Source: Salipaludibacillus aurantiacus
GTDB taxonomy: Bacteria > Bacillota > Bacilli > Bacillales > Salisediminibacteriaceae
NCBI RefSeq assembly: GCF_900111295.1
Contig: NZ_FOGT01000022.1
Coordinates: 1-63,306, forward strand
Direction of reading: 5' to 3'
Length of the DNA stretch: 63,306 bases
Every line of letters starts with the position of its first letter. The stretch's first letter is position 1. Below the pieces are notes generated by a model. The model saw only the letters and a program-made list of their open reading frames with translations. It was not told the DNA's origin and made no database searches. A program made the translations under genes and the position numbers. Of this stretch, positions 16,872 to 27,270 are shown piece after piece.

Positions 16872-17084
16872 TTATACCTGCTCCAGCTGGAAGTCTTCAT
16901 TATTTTCTTTTTCATACTGCAGGGCCTTTTCGGACAAAGGGGTCACAAATTCAATGTTATACCGTCGGTCTGCGAGTTTTTTTCTTATTTCTTCTTCTGT
17001 TGATGCTTCCATATACAATACGTTCGTACGTTCTCTAACTGGCACTTCGTCCAGTGTGTTCTGGTAAAAGACTTTAAATACCAT
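16872..17084 (-). CDS. rpoY: RNA polymerase epsilon subunit RpoY
   Basis: A 70-residue small RNA polymerase accessory subunit (B. subtilis YkzG). [41 protein letters not shown] and [15 protein letters not shown] are characteristic. AAGGAGAGG precedes the ATG, and the gap to rnjA is 3 bases. Confidence 0.95.
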   Translation of the reverse strand: MVFKVFYQNTLDEVPVRERTNVLYMEASTEEEIRKKLADRRYNIEFVTPLSEKALQYEKENNEDFQLEQV

Positions 17085-17272
17085 GTAATAATCCTCTCCT
17101 TGAGTAGTTATAAATTTTATAATTATAGGACTCTTTTGGCGTTCCGGGCGTGCACCTTAAGATCAATAATCCTATGAAAATAAGCGTTAAAAAGTTCATT
17201 CCCCTGTACAGTTATATTAACATAAAGTATCATCCTTCTTTCACCTTGTGCTAAGAAAGAAGGATGAGTGGA
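17085..17272. other. Intergenic stretch upstream of rpoY
   Basis: AT-rich region before rpoY. Apart from the CCTTCTTTC/GAAAGAAGG hairpin at 17232-17264, which stands behind the small minus-strand frame at 17273-17344, I see no gene here. The rpoY-rnjA promoter should lie within it, but no clear consensus was picked out. Confidence 0.4.
17229..17266 (-). terminator. Hairpin behind the small basic ORF
   Basis: CCTTCTTTC pairs with GAAAGAAGG across a 15-nt loop. There is no strong U-tract on either strand, so terminator function is uncertain. Confidence 0.4.
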
Positions 17273-17344
17273 TTAGACATATAAATGTTTGGGGAGTAAA
17301 TTCCGGTACCTTTTTAATAAACGTTCTCTCCACCTTTTCAACAT
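17273..17344 (-). CDS. Possible 23-residue basic peptide
   Basis: A short frame MLKRWRERLLKRYRNLLPKH plus LYV, with eight Arg/Lys and a likely amphipathic helix. GGAAGGAGGGT sits about 6 bases before the ATG, the best ribosome binding site in the region, and a 9-bp hairpin follows the stop. No family is recognised. It could be a small protein, or a chance frame in a leader. Confidence 0.4.
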   Translation of the reverse strand: MLKRWRERLLKRYRNLLPKHLYV

Positions 17345-17516
17345 TTTAAACCCTCCTTCCATTCAATTCAAGACTCTTGTTTGTGAGAAGAGGCAATAAA
17401 GGGATATTTTTCTAGAAAAAATAAATAGGACAAGCGTGTAACAGTTTGTTTTTACGGAGTTAATTATTTTTAATATGAGTAGAAAAAGGAAAGAAGTTGC
17501 GAGGGGATATTTACCA

Positions 17517-17549
17517 TTTAAAAAACCCCTCTCAATTATAAGAGGGGGC
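17517..17549 (-). terminator. Terminator of def, overlapping its stop
   Basis: On the minus strand CCCCTCT and GAGAGGGG pair around ATAATT, followed by TTTTTT. The first arm lies in the last codons of def. Confidence 0.85.
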
Positions 17550-18117
17550 CGTCATCATTATTAACTTTAATTATTTCGCCAGGCGGAAGAGGTTTTTTAT
17601 AGGGATCATCGCCTTCAATGCGGTCATAAAACATAATGCCGTTTAAATGGTCGAGTTCGTGCTGAAAAACAATGGATAAAAAGCCTCTTAACCTTTTAAC
17701 GACTTTATTCCCGTCTGCATCGTACGCCTCAATTTTTATTCTCGCATAGCGGGGAACAATGCCTTCAACGTTTCTGTCTACTGATAAACACCCTTCACCA
17801 CTATCAAGATAAGTGGTTTCAGCCGAGTGGCTGATAATTTTAGGATTAAAGAATGCATATTCAATAATTTCATCATTTTGATCTGTTGTACGCATAACGA
17901 GCATGCGTTTACTGACATTTATCTGGGGCGCTGCAAGGCCAACACCAGGGCGAAGGCTGTATTTTTCGGCAGTTTCAGGATCCTGGCTATGTACAAGAAA
18001 CTGCATCATATCATTTAGAGTATTCTGGTCTTCCTGACTTGGAGGAAGATCAACAGGCTCAGCTGTTTTTCTTAATGTGGGGTGGCCCTCACGAATAATA
18101 TCATCCATTGTTAACAT
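17536..18117 (-). CDS. def: Peptide deformylase (DefB type)
   Basis: Removes the formyl group from the N-terminal methionine of new proteins. A 193-residue type-2 deformylase with all three motifs: GVGLAAPQI, EGCLSV (metal C110) and QHELDHLNG (H153, E154, H157). The start is ATG 18117 with AAAGGAG 8 bases upstream, giving the typical MLTMDDIIREGHPTLR beginning; the open frame runs 9 codons further without a site. Position between rpoY and ykyA matches ykrB (defB). Confidence 0.96.
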   Translation of the reverse strand: MLTMDDIIREGHPTLRKTAEPVDLPPSQEDQNTLNDMMQFLVHSQDPETAEKYSLRPGVGLAAPQINVSKRMLVMRTTDQNDEIIEYAFFNPKIISHSAETTYLDSGEGCLSVDRNVEGIVPRYARIKIEAYDADGNKVVKRLRGFLSIVFQHELDHLNGIMFYDRIEGDDPYKKPLPPGEIIKVNNDDGPLL

Positions 18118-18194
18118 AAGGTATCTCCTTTCAACGTCATGCAATATTTAAATATACCTTTCTCTTTATAATAAACAGTTTTTTAATTAATGAA

Positions 18195-18232
18195 AAGAGG
18201 GGGCAGCCTTTTTGGCTGCTCCCCTTTAAAGT
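18195..18232 (-). terminator. Terminator of the YjcZ-type gene
   Basis: GGGGGCAGCC pairs with GGCTGCTCCCC; the minus-strand copy is followed by CTCTTTTC. Confidence 0.78.
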
Positions 18233-18237
18233 TTTGC

Positions 18238-18408
18238 CTAGCAGTAGTACTTTGATGCACCTACAATGATTAGAAGAATAAACAGAACTACTATTAAGGC
18301 AAATCCTTTACCTGCACCTGTTCCAACTCCCGCTACTTGTGTTGGATAACCGTATCCGTGGTGATGTCCATATCCGCAAGGGTCATCGCAAAAACCATGT
18401 CCGTACAT
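18238..18408 (-). CDS. YjcZ-family sporulation small membrane protein
   Basis: A 56-residue protein. Residues 1-22 are rich in Gly, His, Tyr and Cys ([20 protein letters not shown]); then [20 protein letters not shown] forms one membrane segment, ending SKYYC. The [16 protein letters not shown] block is the hallmark of the YjcZ/YczN/SscA-like small proteins of spore formers. AAAGGAGGC precedes the ATG. CATACCATG on the minus strand (18464-18456) resembles a sigma-K -10 box, without a convincing -35. Function unknown. Confidence 0.85.
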   Translation of the reverse strand: MYGHGFCDDPCGYGHHHGYGYPTQVAGVGTGAGKGFALIVVLFILLIIVGASKYYC

Positions 18409-18774
18409 AAAAATGCCTCCTTTTTGATTACCGCTTTCTTCAGGCGGCGTACTTTCATGGTATGCAGCCTAATAAATCCGGAATAGATAAACACCTATTT
18501 TTTATCAATTTTTTTTAAATAAACAGTAAATCCATACTTGATAAATTGAGCTTCTGCGTTTCAAGTTTTTTTGAGATATTAAAAAGTAAGAATGATTAGA
18601 AATAGCATTGATAAAAGCATAAAAAAACAAAAAGTCAGGTGCTGATATCATTTTTAAAAATGACATACGATAGTTATCAAATGTAAAAGAAGAAAAATAT
18701 TCTTGTAATGATTAGTAAAATAAGGTAGTTTGTTATTGGGAGCAATATAGTGAATTGTTTAGGAGGGTTCATAT
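18409..18774. other. Intergenic region before ykyA
   Basis: AT-rich, no gene seen. It holds a perfect palindrome CATTTTTAAAAATG at about 18649-18662. Promoters for the YjcZ-type gene (minus) and ykyA (plus) should lie here. Confidence 0.4.
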
Positions 18775-19422
18775 TTGAAAAAAATATTAACATTTTTAGG
18801 AGCATCAGCAGCACTAGTTTTTACAAGCGGCTGTTTTGGTGACGATTCAGTTGAACAAATGTATGAAAAATTTGAGGAGTCTGTTGAAATAGAGAATCAA
18901 ATAGAGGATAAACAAGAACCCCTCGTAGATGCTGAACAAACAGAAATGAACCTCTATGAAGAAATGCTTACTCTGTCATCCGTAGAAGAAATTGAACCGC
19001 TGGCAGACGAAGCGATTGAGTCGGCCGAAGAGCGAAGAACACTAATGGAAGAAGAAGAAAACCTTATTGAGGAATCATTCGTTATATTCCAGGAAGCAGA
19101 AGAGCATCTTGAGGATATTGATGAGGAAGAAGTCAGGACGGCAGGAGAGAACGTTGTTCAGACAATGCATGAACGCTATGAGGTTTATCAGGAATTATTC
19201 AATACTTACATGACGTCTATTGATGAAGACATTGCCCTTTATGAAATGATTAAAGATGAAGATGCAGAAGCTGAAGAGCTGCAGGAGCAGCACGAAACAG
19301 TTAATGATATTTATGGTGAAATTTCTAGTCTGAATGAGGAGTTTAACCAGTTAACAAACGAATACAATGAGGCAAAAATGGAATTTTACCGAGCTGCTGA
19401 TTTAAATGTGGCAGATGAGTAA
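18775..19422 (+). CDS. ykyA: YkyA-like lipoprotein
   Basis: A 215-residue very acidic lipoprotein. A signal peptide ends in the lipobox TSGC (Cys20), and the rest is nearly all Glu-rich helix, predicted coiled coil (EESVEIENQIEDKQEPLVDAE, EEMLTLSSVEEIEPLADEAI). This is the YkyA family of putative cell-wall-binding lipoproteins; a DNA-free, surface role is inferred. The start is TTG behind AGGAGGG. It sits between def and pdhA as in B. subtilis. Confidence 0.85.
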   Translation: MKKILTFLGASAALVFTSGCFGDDSVEQMYEKFEESVEIENQIEDKQEPLVDAEQTEMNLYEEMLTLSSVEEIEPLADEAIESAEERRTLMEEEENLIEESFVIFQEAEEHLEDIDEEEVRTAGENVVQTMHERYEVYQELFNTYMTSIDEDIALYEMIKDEDAEAEELQEQHETVNDIYGEISSLNEEFNQLTNEYNEAKMEFYRAADLNVADE

Positions 19423-19429
19423 AACTTTC

Positions 19430-19465
19430 AAGGAGGGGACGGCAGTCCTCTTCTTTTTTTTTGAA
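19430..19465 (+). terminator. Terminator of ykyA
   Basis: AAGGAGGGGAC pairs with GTCCTCTTCTT (two G-U) around GGCA, followed by a long T run. Confidence 0.78.
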
Positions 19466-19702
19466 AATAGGCGGAAAGCATGAAAGAAGGAAGTGTTTTT
19501 TACTTAGTTTACCGGTGCAAATTGAAACAGTGCCTGCCATAAAAACTTCCTTTAAATAAGCTTCACGACAAAAAACTCTAGTTCACACATTGGTCATAAA
19601 GTATAACAGGCTTAAATATTCCCTATAACAGTTTGTTAAATACTTGTGAAGTCGTTAACAACATTAGAAATGTAGAAAACGTTTAAAACAAGAGTAAAAG
19701 CG

Positions 19703-19732
19703 TTGACGAATGATAAAGGTATCGTGTAAACT
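19703..19732 (+). promoter_or_regulatory. Candidate sigma-A promoter of the pdh operon
   Basis: TTGACG (-35), an 18-base spacer ending in TG, and TAAACT (-10). This leaves a leader of about 230 bases before pdhA. GAAAACGTTTAAAAC at about 19676-19690 loosely resembles a CcpA cre site. Confidence 0.5.
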
Positions 19733-19739
19733 AAATAAC

Positions 19740-21060
<1,321 letters not shown>

Positions 21061-21063
21061 GTT

Positions 21064-22041
21064 ATGGCGCAAATGACAATGATTCAAGCAATAACTGATG
21101 CAATGCGAAACGAGTTGAAGAATGACGAAAAAGTGCTTGTATTCGGGGAAGACGTAGGTCTTAACGGCGGGGTATTCCGTGCGACTGAAGGCCTGCAAAA
21201 GGAATTCGGCGAAGAACGTGTTTTCGACACACCTTTAGCAGAATCAGGCATCGGCGGTTTATCGGCTGGATTAAGTGTAACAGGCTTCCGATCGGTAATG
21301 GAAATTCAATTTTTCGGATTTGTGTTTGAAACATTTGATGCGATCGCAGCTCAGATGGCCCGTATGCGTTACCGTTCAGGCGGAACATACCACGCTCCTG
21401 TGACAATTCGTTCACCTTTTGGCGGCGGTGTAAAAACGCCGGAACTTCACGCTGACAGCCTTGAAGGTCTGATGGCTCAATCACCGGGTATTAAAGTTGT
21501 TATCCCTTCAACTCCATATGATGCAAAAGGACTTTTAATCTCTGCTATCCGCGACAATGATCCTGTAGTATTCCTCGAGCACATGAAGCTTTACCGTTCG
21601 TTCCGTGAGGAAGTGCCGGAAGAAGAGTATACTCTTCCTCTTGGAAAAGCAGACGTAAAGCGTGAAGGTTCTGATATTACAATTGTGACTTATGGTGCGA
21701 TGGTTCACACTTCCCTTAAAGCTGCAGATGAACTTGAAAAAGACGGAATCTCAGCGGAAGTTATCGACTTACGTACGGTGAGCCCTATTGACATTGACAC
21801 TATTATTGAGTCAGTAGAGAAAACTAACCGTGCAATTGTAGTACAGGAAGCTCAAAAACAAGCAGGTGTGGCTGCTAGTGTAGTAGCTGAAATTAACGAC
21901 CGTGCGATCCTGAGTCTTGAAGCACCTGTTTTACGAGTGACTGCTCCAGATACTGTCTTCCCGTTTGCTACAGCTGAAGATATCTGGCTCCCAAGCTCTA
22001 AAGATGTCGTATCAAGAGCAAAAGAAGTTATTAACTTTTAA
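21064..22041 (+). CDS. pdhB: Pyruvate dehydrogenase E1 beta subunit
   Basis: A 325-residue transketolase-like partner of Pdh[34 protein letters not shown], the PP-domain [19 protein letters not shown] and [17 protein letters not shown] are diagnostic, with the C-terminal domain [28 protein letters not shown] overlaps the end of pdhA and the gap is 3 bases. Together they form E1 of the pyruvate dehydrogenase complex. Confidence 0.97.
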   Translation: MAQMTMIQAITDAMRNELKNDEKVLVFGEDVGLNGGVFRATEGLQKEFGEERVFDTPLAESGIGGLSAGLSVTGFRSVMEIQFFGFVFETFDAIAAQMARMRYRSGGTYHAPVTIRSPFGGGVKTPELHADSLEGLMAQSPGIKVVIPSTPYDAKGLLISAIRDNDPVVFLEHMKLYRSFREEVPEEEYTLPLGKADVKREGSDITIVTYGAMVHTSLKAADELEKDGISAEVIDLRTVSPIDIDTIIESVEKTNRAIVVQEAQKQAGVAASVVAEINDRAILSLEAPVLRVTAPDTVFPFATAEDIWLPSSKDVVSRAKEVINF

Positions 22042-22055
22042 TAACTGAAATTAAC

Positions 22056-22090
22056 AAGGAGGAGATCATTTTATTTCCTCCTTCTTCTCT
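22056..22090 (+). terminator. Internal hairpin between pdhB and pdhC
   Basis: AAGGAGGA pairs with TCCTCCTT around an AT-rich loop, followed by CTTCTCT. A moderate attenuator or RNA-processing site could lower or separate expression of pdhCD from pdhAB. Confidence 0.5.
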
Positions 22091-22121
22091 ATAATTAAGA
22101 CAAAGAACTGGAGGCGTTATA

Positions 22122-23414
22122 ATGGCATATGAATTTAAACTTCCTGATATTGGTGAAGGAATTCATGAAGGTGAAATTGTAAAATGGGAAGTCAAAGAAG
22201 GCGATGAAGTTAAAGAAGACGACGTCTTATGTGAAGTTCAGAACGATAAAGCAGTCGTTGAAATTCCTTCCCCTGTAGAAGGTACGGTACAAAAGCTGCA
22301 CGTTGACGAAGGAGTAGTAACTGAAGTAGGAACAGTTATTATTACGTTTGAGACAGATACTGAACAGCCGGAAGATGCTCATGGCGGAGGAGAAGAAGAA
22401 GAGAAAGAGGAAGAGAAAGCTTCTGAAGAACCAAAAGAAGAAAAGAGTGAATCAGCTCCTGCTTCAGAAGAGGAAGAAGTTGATGAAACTGCACGTGTGA
22501 TTGCGATGCCTTCTGTACGTAAATATGCACGTGAAAAAGACGTAAACATCCGTAAAGTAAAAGGTTCAGGCAAAAATGGCCGTGTCATGAAAGAAGATAT
22601 TGATGCTTACTTATCTGGCGACCAGCAGCCAGCTGAATCTGCCGAGCAGACAGAAGCTCCTGAAGCTCAAGAGGAAGCACAATCTGTTCCATCTTATCAA
22701 CCGGCTAATGAAGAGCTTGAAACGCGTGAGAAAATGTCAGGAATCCGTAAAGCTATTTCTAAGGCTATGGTTAATTCCAAACGTACAGCGCCGCATGTGA
22801 CACTTATGGACGAAATTGATGTGACTGACCTTGTAGCGCACCGTAAACAGTTCAAACCGGTAGCAGAAGAAAAAGGCATTAAATTGACTTTCTTACCGTA
22901 TGTGGTTAAAGCCTTAACTTCAGCAATCCGTGAATATCCAATCTTAAACACTTCTCTTGATGATTCAACTGAAGAGATTGTTCATAAACACTATTACAAT
23001 ATCGGAATTGCGGCTGATACGGAAAAAGGATTAATGGTTCCTGTTGTAAAAGATACTGACCGTAAATCAATTTTCACTATTTCTGATGAAATTAACGGGC
23101 TCGCAGGTAAAGCACGTGAAGGCACTCTTTCTGCAGCAGAAATGAAAGGCGCTTCTACAACGATTACAAATATCGGTTCTGCAGGCGGCCAATGGTTTAC
23201 TCCTGTTATTAATCACCCTGAAGTTGCCATTCTTGGACTTGGCCGTATTCAGGAAAAAGCAATTGTCCGGGACGGCGAAGTGACAGTGGCACCAGTTTTA
23301 GCCTTGTCATTAAGCTTCGATCATCGTATTATTGATGGTGCAACAGCTCAATATGCGTTGAACCATATCAAACGTTTATTAAATGATCCGCAATTACTCG
23401 TAATGGAGGGATAA
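22122..23414 (+). CDS. pdhC: Dihydrolipoamide acetyltransferase (E2)
   Basis: Core of the pyruvate dehydrogenase complex. Residues 1-78 are one lipoyl domain with the lipoylated K43 ([11 protein letters not shown]); a long Glu-rich linker follows (about 80-125); the E1/E3-binding domain is [20 protein letters not shown]...[14 protein letters not shown]; a second linker leads to the catalytic domain (about 205-430) with S398-F-D-H401-R-I-I-D405. One lipoyl domain and 430 residues are typical of Bacillus. GGAGGCG precedes the ATG. The linkers are more Glu-rich than Ala/Pro-rich. Confidence 0.97.
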   Translation: MAYEFKLPDIGEGIHEGEIVKWEVKEGDEVKEDDVLCEVQNDKAVVEIPSPVEGTVQKLHVDEGVVTEVGTVIITFETDTEQPEDAHGGGEEEEKEEEKASEEPKEEKSESAPASEEEEVDETARVIAMPSVRKYAREKDVNIRKVKGSGKNGRVMKEDIDAYLSGDQQPAESAEQTEAPEAQEEAQSVPSYQPANEELETREKMSGIRKAISKAMVNSKRTAPHVTLMDEIDVTDLVAHRKQFKPVAEEKGIKLTFLPYVVKALTSAIREYPILNTSLDDSTEEIVHKHYYNIGIAADTEKGLMVPVVKDTDRKSIFTISDEINGLAGKAREGTLSAAEMKGASTTITNIGSAGGQWFTPVINHPEVAILGLGRIQEKAIVRDGEVTVAPVLALSLSFDHRIIDGATAQYALNHIKRLLNDPQLLVMEG

Positions 23415-23417
23415 TTT

Positions 23418-24827
23418 ATGGTAGTAGGAGATTTTCCAGAAGAAGTAGATACGCTCGTCGTCGGTTCTGGCCCGGGAGGGTATGTAGCAGCTATCCGCGC
23501 CGCGCAATTAGGCCAGAAAGTTACGATCGTAGAAAAAGAAAATATGGGCGGCGTATGTCTTAACGTCGGTTGTATCCCGTCAAAAGCACTTATTGAAGCA
23601 GGACACCGTTATCATGATGCAGGGAATTCAGACGACATGGGGATATCTGTAGGAGAGGTAAATCTTGACTTCTCTAAAGTGCAAAAATGGAAACAATCTG
23701 TTGTTGAGAAGTTGACAGGTGGAGTAGAAGGACTTTTAAAAGGCAATGAGGTTGACATTGTTCGAGGAGAAGCTTACTTCGTTGACGATACTACAGTAAA
23801 AATAATGGATGAAAAAACGTCCCAGACGTATAAATTCAAAAACTGTATTGTAGCAACAGGCTCCTCTCCAATTGAACTTCCTAAATTTAAATGGAGTGAT
23901 AAAGTCGTTTCTTCCACAGGTGCTCTAGCTTTAAAAGAAGTTCCTGAAAAGATGGTTGTTATCGGCGGAGGCTATATCGGTGTTGAACTGGGTTCAGCGT
24001 ATGCCAACCTTGGCGCTGAAGTGACTATTCTTGAAGGTACTAAACAGATTCTTCCTGGTTTTGAGAAGCAAATGAGCCAGCTTGTATCACGCCGTTTAAA
24101 GAAAGCTGGAGTTACAATTAAAACTGAAGCATTTGCTCAAGAAATGGAAGAGACTGAAAATGGCGTGAAGGTGAAAGCTGAAGTTAAAGGTAAAGAGGAA
24201 GAATTTGAAGGAAATGTCCTTCTTGTGACTGTGGGACGCCGTCCAAATACAGACGAGCTGGGACTTGAGCAGGCAGGCGTTGAGCTTGACGATAAAGGAT
24301 TTGTAACAATTGATAAACAATGCCGCACGTCATCATCCAATATTTATGCGATCGGTGATATAGTGGCAGGTCCTGCTCTCGCCCATAAAGCTTCCTATGA
24401 GGCAAAAGTAGCCGCTGAAGCAATCTCAGGAGAAGCAGCTGAAATTGATTATACGGCTATTCCGGAAGTGGTGTTCTCCGGGCCTGAATTGGCAAGCGTT
24501 GGTTTAACAGAAAAAGAAGCGAAAGACCAAGGTTATGATGTGGTAGCTTCTAAGTTCCCGTTCCAGGCGAATGGACGAGCGCTCTCGTTAAATGAGTCAG
24601 AAGGATTTATGAAAATGGTAACAAGAAAAGAAGACGGGCTGGTCCTTGGCGTACAAATTGCGGGGCATAACGCGTCTGATATGATTTCTGAAGCGTGTGT
24701 AGCTATTGAAGCAGGTATGACTGCAGAAGATTTGGCTTTAACCATTCACGCTCACCCATCATTGGGAGAAATCACAATGGAAACAGCTGAAGTAGCGTTA
24801 GGAATGCCTGTTCACATTGTAAAATAA
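23418..24827 (+). CDS. pdhD: Dihydrolipoamide dehydrogenase (E3)
   Basis: Reoxidizes dihydrolipoyl groups with FAD and NAD+. A 469-residue flavoprotein: FAD loop [13 protein letters not shown], redox pair C47-x4-C52 ([13 protein letters not shown]), NAD loop [19 protein letters not shown], and the active-site base H446 in HAHPSLGE with E451. It is the last gene of pdhABCD, 3 bases after pdhC, and is often shared with other 2-oxoacid dehydrogenases. A strong terminator follows. Confidence 0.98.
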   Translation: MVVGDFPEEVDTLVVGSGPGGYVAAIRAAQLGQKVTIVEKENMGGVCLNVGCIPSKALIEAGHRYHDAGNSDDMGISVGEVNLDFSKVQKWKQSVVEKLTGGVEGLLKGNEVDIVRGEAYFVDDTTVKIMDEKTSQTYKFKNCIVATGSSPIELPKFKWSDKVVSSTGALALKEVPEKMVVIGGGYIGVELGSAYANLGAEVTILEGTKQILPGFEKQMSQLVSRRLKKAGVTIKTEAFAQEMEETENGVKVKAEVKGKEEEFEGNVLLVTVGRRPNTDELGLEQAGVELDDKGFVTIDKQCRTSSSNIYAIGDIVAGPALAHKASYEAKVAAEAISGEAAEIDYTAIPEVVFSGPELASVGLTEKEAKDQGYDVVASKFPFQANGRALSLNESEGFMKMVTRKEDGLVLGVQIAGHNASDMISEACVAIEAGMTAEDLALTIHAHPSLGEITMETAEVALGMPVHIVK

Positions 24828-24836
24828 TTTATAGGA

Positions 24837-24872
24837 AAACCCCGTAGACCAATTTTGGTTTACGGGGTTTTT
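24837..24872 (+). terminator. Terminator of the pdh operon
   Basis: AAAACCCCGTAGACC pairs with GGTTTACGGGGTTTT (one G-U), then T run. Confidence 0.93.
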
Positions 24873-24890
24873 ATTTGAAATGATGATGGC

Positions 24891-25280
24891 TTAATCATCG
24901 AGTAAAGTATATTTTAATTCGTTTAGAATAGAGGAAAATTCATTTGCGCCCTCAATTCTCAGTTTAACTTCAAGATCCTCTACAAGCAAAAGTGTAGGAA
25001 AAGTATCAATACCGTAATAATTGACTAAGGAATGGTCACTTTCAGACACAATGTGCGTACTGTTAAGTCTATCTGGATACTTCTTCTGGACAGTACGAAG
25101 GGCATCATAGTAATTATGCTCCTCCTGGATATCTGTATTGTTAGAAAATAATAATGTTTCAGGCACCTTATCATCCTGAGATTCCTCAAGAAATGAGTAA
25201 TCAGAACTGATATTATCTGACTGACAGCTCGACATATATAAACAGGAGGTCATTAAAATAATCACACACAAATGATTCAT
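24891..25280 (-). CDS. Small lipoprotein with a thioredoxin-like region
   Basis: A 129-residue exported lipoprotein: leader with lipobox YMSSC (Cys19), acidic linker, then VNYYGIDTFPTLLLVEDLEVKLRIEG, which has the cis-proline TFPT and beta-beta-helix ending of thioredoxin folds. The usual CxxC is not visible, so redox catalysis is unlikely unless Cys lies elsewhere. ATG 25280 is chosen because GGGAGTG is upstream; a GTG three codons earlier is part of that site. It converges on pdhD. Exact family not recognised. Confidence 0.65.
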   Translation of the reverse strand: MNHLCVIILMTSCLYMSSCQSDNISSDYSFLEESQDDKVPETLLFSNNTDIQEEHNYYDALRTVQKKYPDRLNSTHIVSESDHSLVNYYGIDTFPTLLLVEDLEVKLRIEGANEFSSILNELKYTLLDD

Positions 25281-25429
25281 ACGGGTCACTCCCTTAGTAA
25301 ATACTTACACCTATGAAACAATTTTGATGTTACCATGGTTAGCTGATCATTTGTTCAAAGTAACCAAACTGTTATATAAATGAAAACTGATGATAATCAC
25401 CAGTAAAAATGAGTTGACGAGCCAAAATA

Positions 25430-25464
25430 AAAACGGAGCTCCGTACCTTACGGGGCTCCGTTTT
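25430..25464 (-). terminator. Terminator of the BCCT transporter gene
   Basis: AAAACGGAGCTCCGT pairs with ACGGGGCTCCGTTTT around a short loop. Confidence 0.85.
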
Positions 25465-25470
25465 GTTTTA

Positions 25471-26997
25471 TCAATTATTTTTACTTTTTCTTAGTTTCTT
25501 TTTTTCAGGTAAAGTTTCCTGCTTTAGAGACTTCATTAAACTTATAATCATAAAGATCATAATAATTACAAATGGAAATGCAGCAATAATGGCTGCCGTC
25601 TGAAGTGCTGCCAGACCTCCTGAGTAGAGGAGAACAGCTGCTGTAGCTGACTGGATAAGCCCCCATATAAGCTTTACATTGTTTGGGGGGTTCAGACTGC
25701 CGTTTGTCGTCTGCATACCTAAAACAAAAGTTGCCGAGTCTGCAGAGGTGATAAAGAAAGAAGCTATAAGAAAAATAGCTACGATCGCCATTATCCAGCC
25801 GAAATTGAACTGCTGCAGAACAAAGAACAAGGCAGATTCCTCACCGGCTTCTGTAATGACCTCCATAACACTGACACCTGTGATTGTTTCCAAATGAATA
25901 GCTGTTCCTCCAAAAACCGAAAACCACAGGGCTCCAAATACAGTAGGTACCGCTATGACTCCGATAATAAATTCACGAATCGTTCGTCCCCGCGAAACAC
26001 GAGCAATAAACGTCCCTACAAATGGCGCCCAGGCGATCCACCACGCCCAGTAGAAGATAGTCCAGCCTTCCACCCAGGATGATTCCAAATTAAACGTATC
26101 AAGCTGGAAGCTCATAGAAACGAGATTTTGCAAATAACTTCCGAAAGTCTGCGTAAAAGAATTCATAATAAAGTTTGTAGGTCCTGAGAATAAAAGAAAC
26201 AGCATTAAAATACTTGCTAAGTAAATATTTGTTTTACTCAAAATACGGATGCCCACATTTAACCCTGTCTGAGACGACAGCATGTAAAAGAAAGTCACGA
26301 CAATGATTATCATTAACTGAAGAAAAAATGTGTTGTTAAAACCGAAAATATCAGATAATCCGCCGCCTATCTGGGCAGTACCAAACCCGAGGGATGTAGC
26401 TACACCGAAGACAGTGGCAAAAACAACGATTACATTAATTGTCGTTCCAATTCCGCCGTTTACACGGTCGCCAAGGAGTGGTTGGAATGCCGCACTCACG
26501 ACACCGGGCGCCCCTTTTCTAAATTTAAAGTAAGCTAATGTTAAAGCAACAACTGAATAAATCGCCCAAGGGTGCATCCCCCAGTGAAAGAAGGAATATC
26601 TTAAAGCAGCTCCAGCTGCCTCAATTGAGCCACCCGCTACATTTGCGGCCGGAGACGGGTCGAATAGATGGTAAACAGGTTCAGCCACTCCCCAGAAAAC
26701 GAGCCCAATTCCCATCCCGGCTGTAAATAGGAAAGAGAACCATGTTAAGTAATTATACTCAGGTTCCTCATCATCTTTCCCAAGCTTGATTCTTCCGTAA
26801 GGACTGAAGATTAAAAAGATAGCAAATGCAACAAATCCTGTGGCAACCAATAAATAAAACCAGCCAAACTGGTCAGTAATAAAACCCTGGATAGTTCCAG
26901 TTATAAATTCCAGGTTCTCGGGCGCAAAAAAGCCCCAGATAATAAAGGCCAATGCAATAAAAAATGAAATAGTAAATACTGGTGTTAATTTCTTCAC
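25471..26997 (-). CDS. BCCT-family betaine/choline/carnitine transporter (OpuD type)
   Basis: A 508-residue, 12-span secondary transporter that takes up compatible solutes, probably glycine betaine, with sodium. The family signature is visible at FYWAWWIAWAPFVGTFIARVSRGRTIREF, along with GMGIGLVFWGVAEPVYH and FFHWGMHPWAIYSVVALTLAYF. GMGIGL is the form seen in Na+-coupled betaine carriers. The start is uncertain: GTG 26997 follows GGAGG by 5 bases and is preferred over GTG 27009. It fits the osmotic-stress theme of the window. Substrate is inferred. Confidence 0.9.
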   Translation of the reverse strand: MKKLTPVFTISFFIALAFIIWGFFAPENLEFITGTIQGFITDQFGWFYLLVATGFVAFAIFLIFSPYGRIKLGKDDEEPEYNYLTWFSFLFTAGMGIGLVFWGVAEPVYHLFDPSPAANVAGGSIEAAGAALRYSFFHWGMHPWAIYSVVALTLAYFKFRKGAPGVVSAAFQPLLGDRVNGGIGTTINVIVVFATVFGVATSLGFGTAQIGGGLSDIFGFNNTFFLQLMIIIVVTFFYMLSSQTGLNVGIRILSKTNIYLASILMLFLLFSGPTNFIMNSFTQTFGSYLQNLVSMSFQLDTFNLESSWVEGWTIFYWAWWIAWAPFVGTFIARVSRGRTIREFIIGVIAVPTVFGALWFSVFGGTAIHLETITGVSVMEVITEAGEESALFFVLQQFNFGWIMAIVAIFLIASFFITSADSATFVLGMQTTNGSLNPPNNVKLIWGLIQSATAAVLLYSGGLAALQTAAIIAAFPFVIIMIFMIISLMKSLKQETLPEKKKLRKSKNN

Positions 26998-27270
26998 CTT
27001 ATCCTCCACCTTCCGTTTAATTTAAAAGCCGTTAATTTTCATAGTCTATTGGGATGTACTTGATAAATAAACAACAGAGTATATTGTACTTAAATTTATA
27101 CAAAGGTCAAGTGTGAGACGGTAATACCAAATTTACTTTTCCCGAAAAATGTCGAATATAAACGACATATTACTAAGTGTGTAAAATTATGGCGGCAGAA
27201 GGTTCCATTAATAGTTATAATATGGTAAGATTTTATAATTGCAAGTAAGGTAATGAGAAGAGGGGATACG

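Noticed and set aside
22379-22588. Serine-rich minus-strand frames opposite the pdhC linker
   Set aside because: They mirror the Glu-codon-rich linker of E2 on the other strand.
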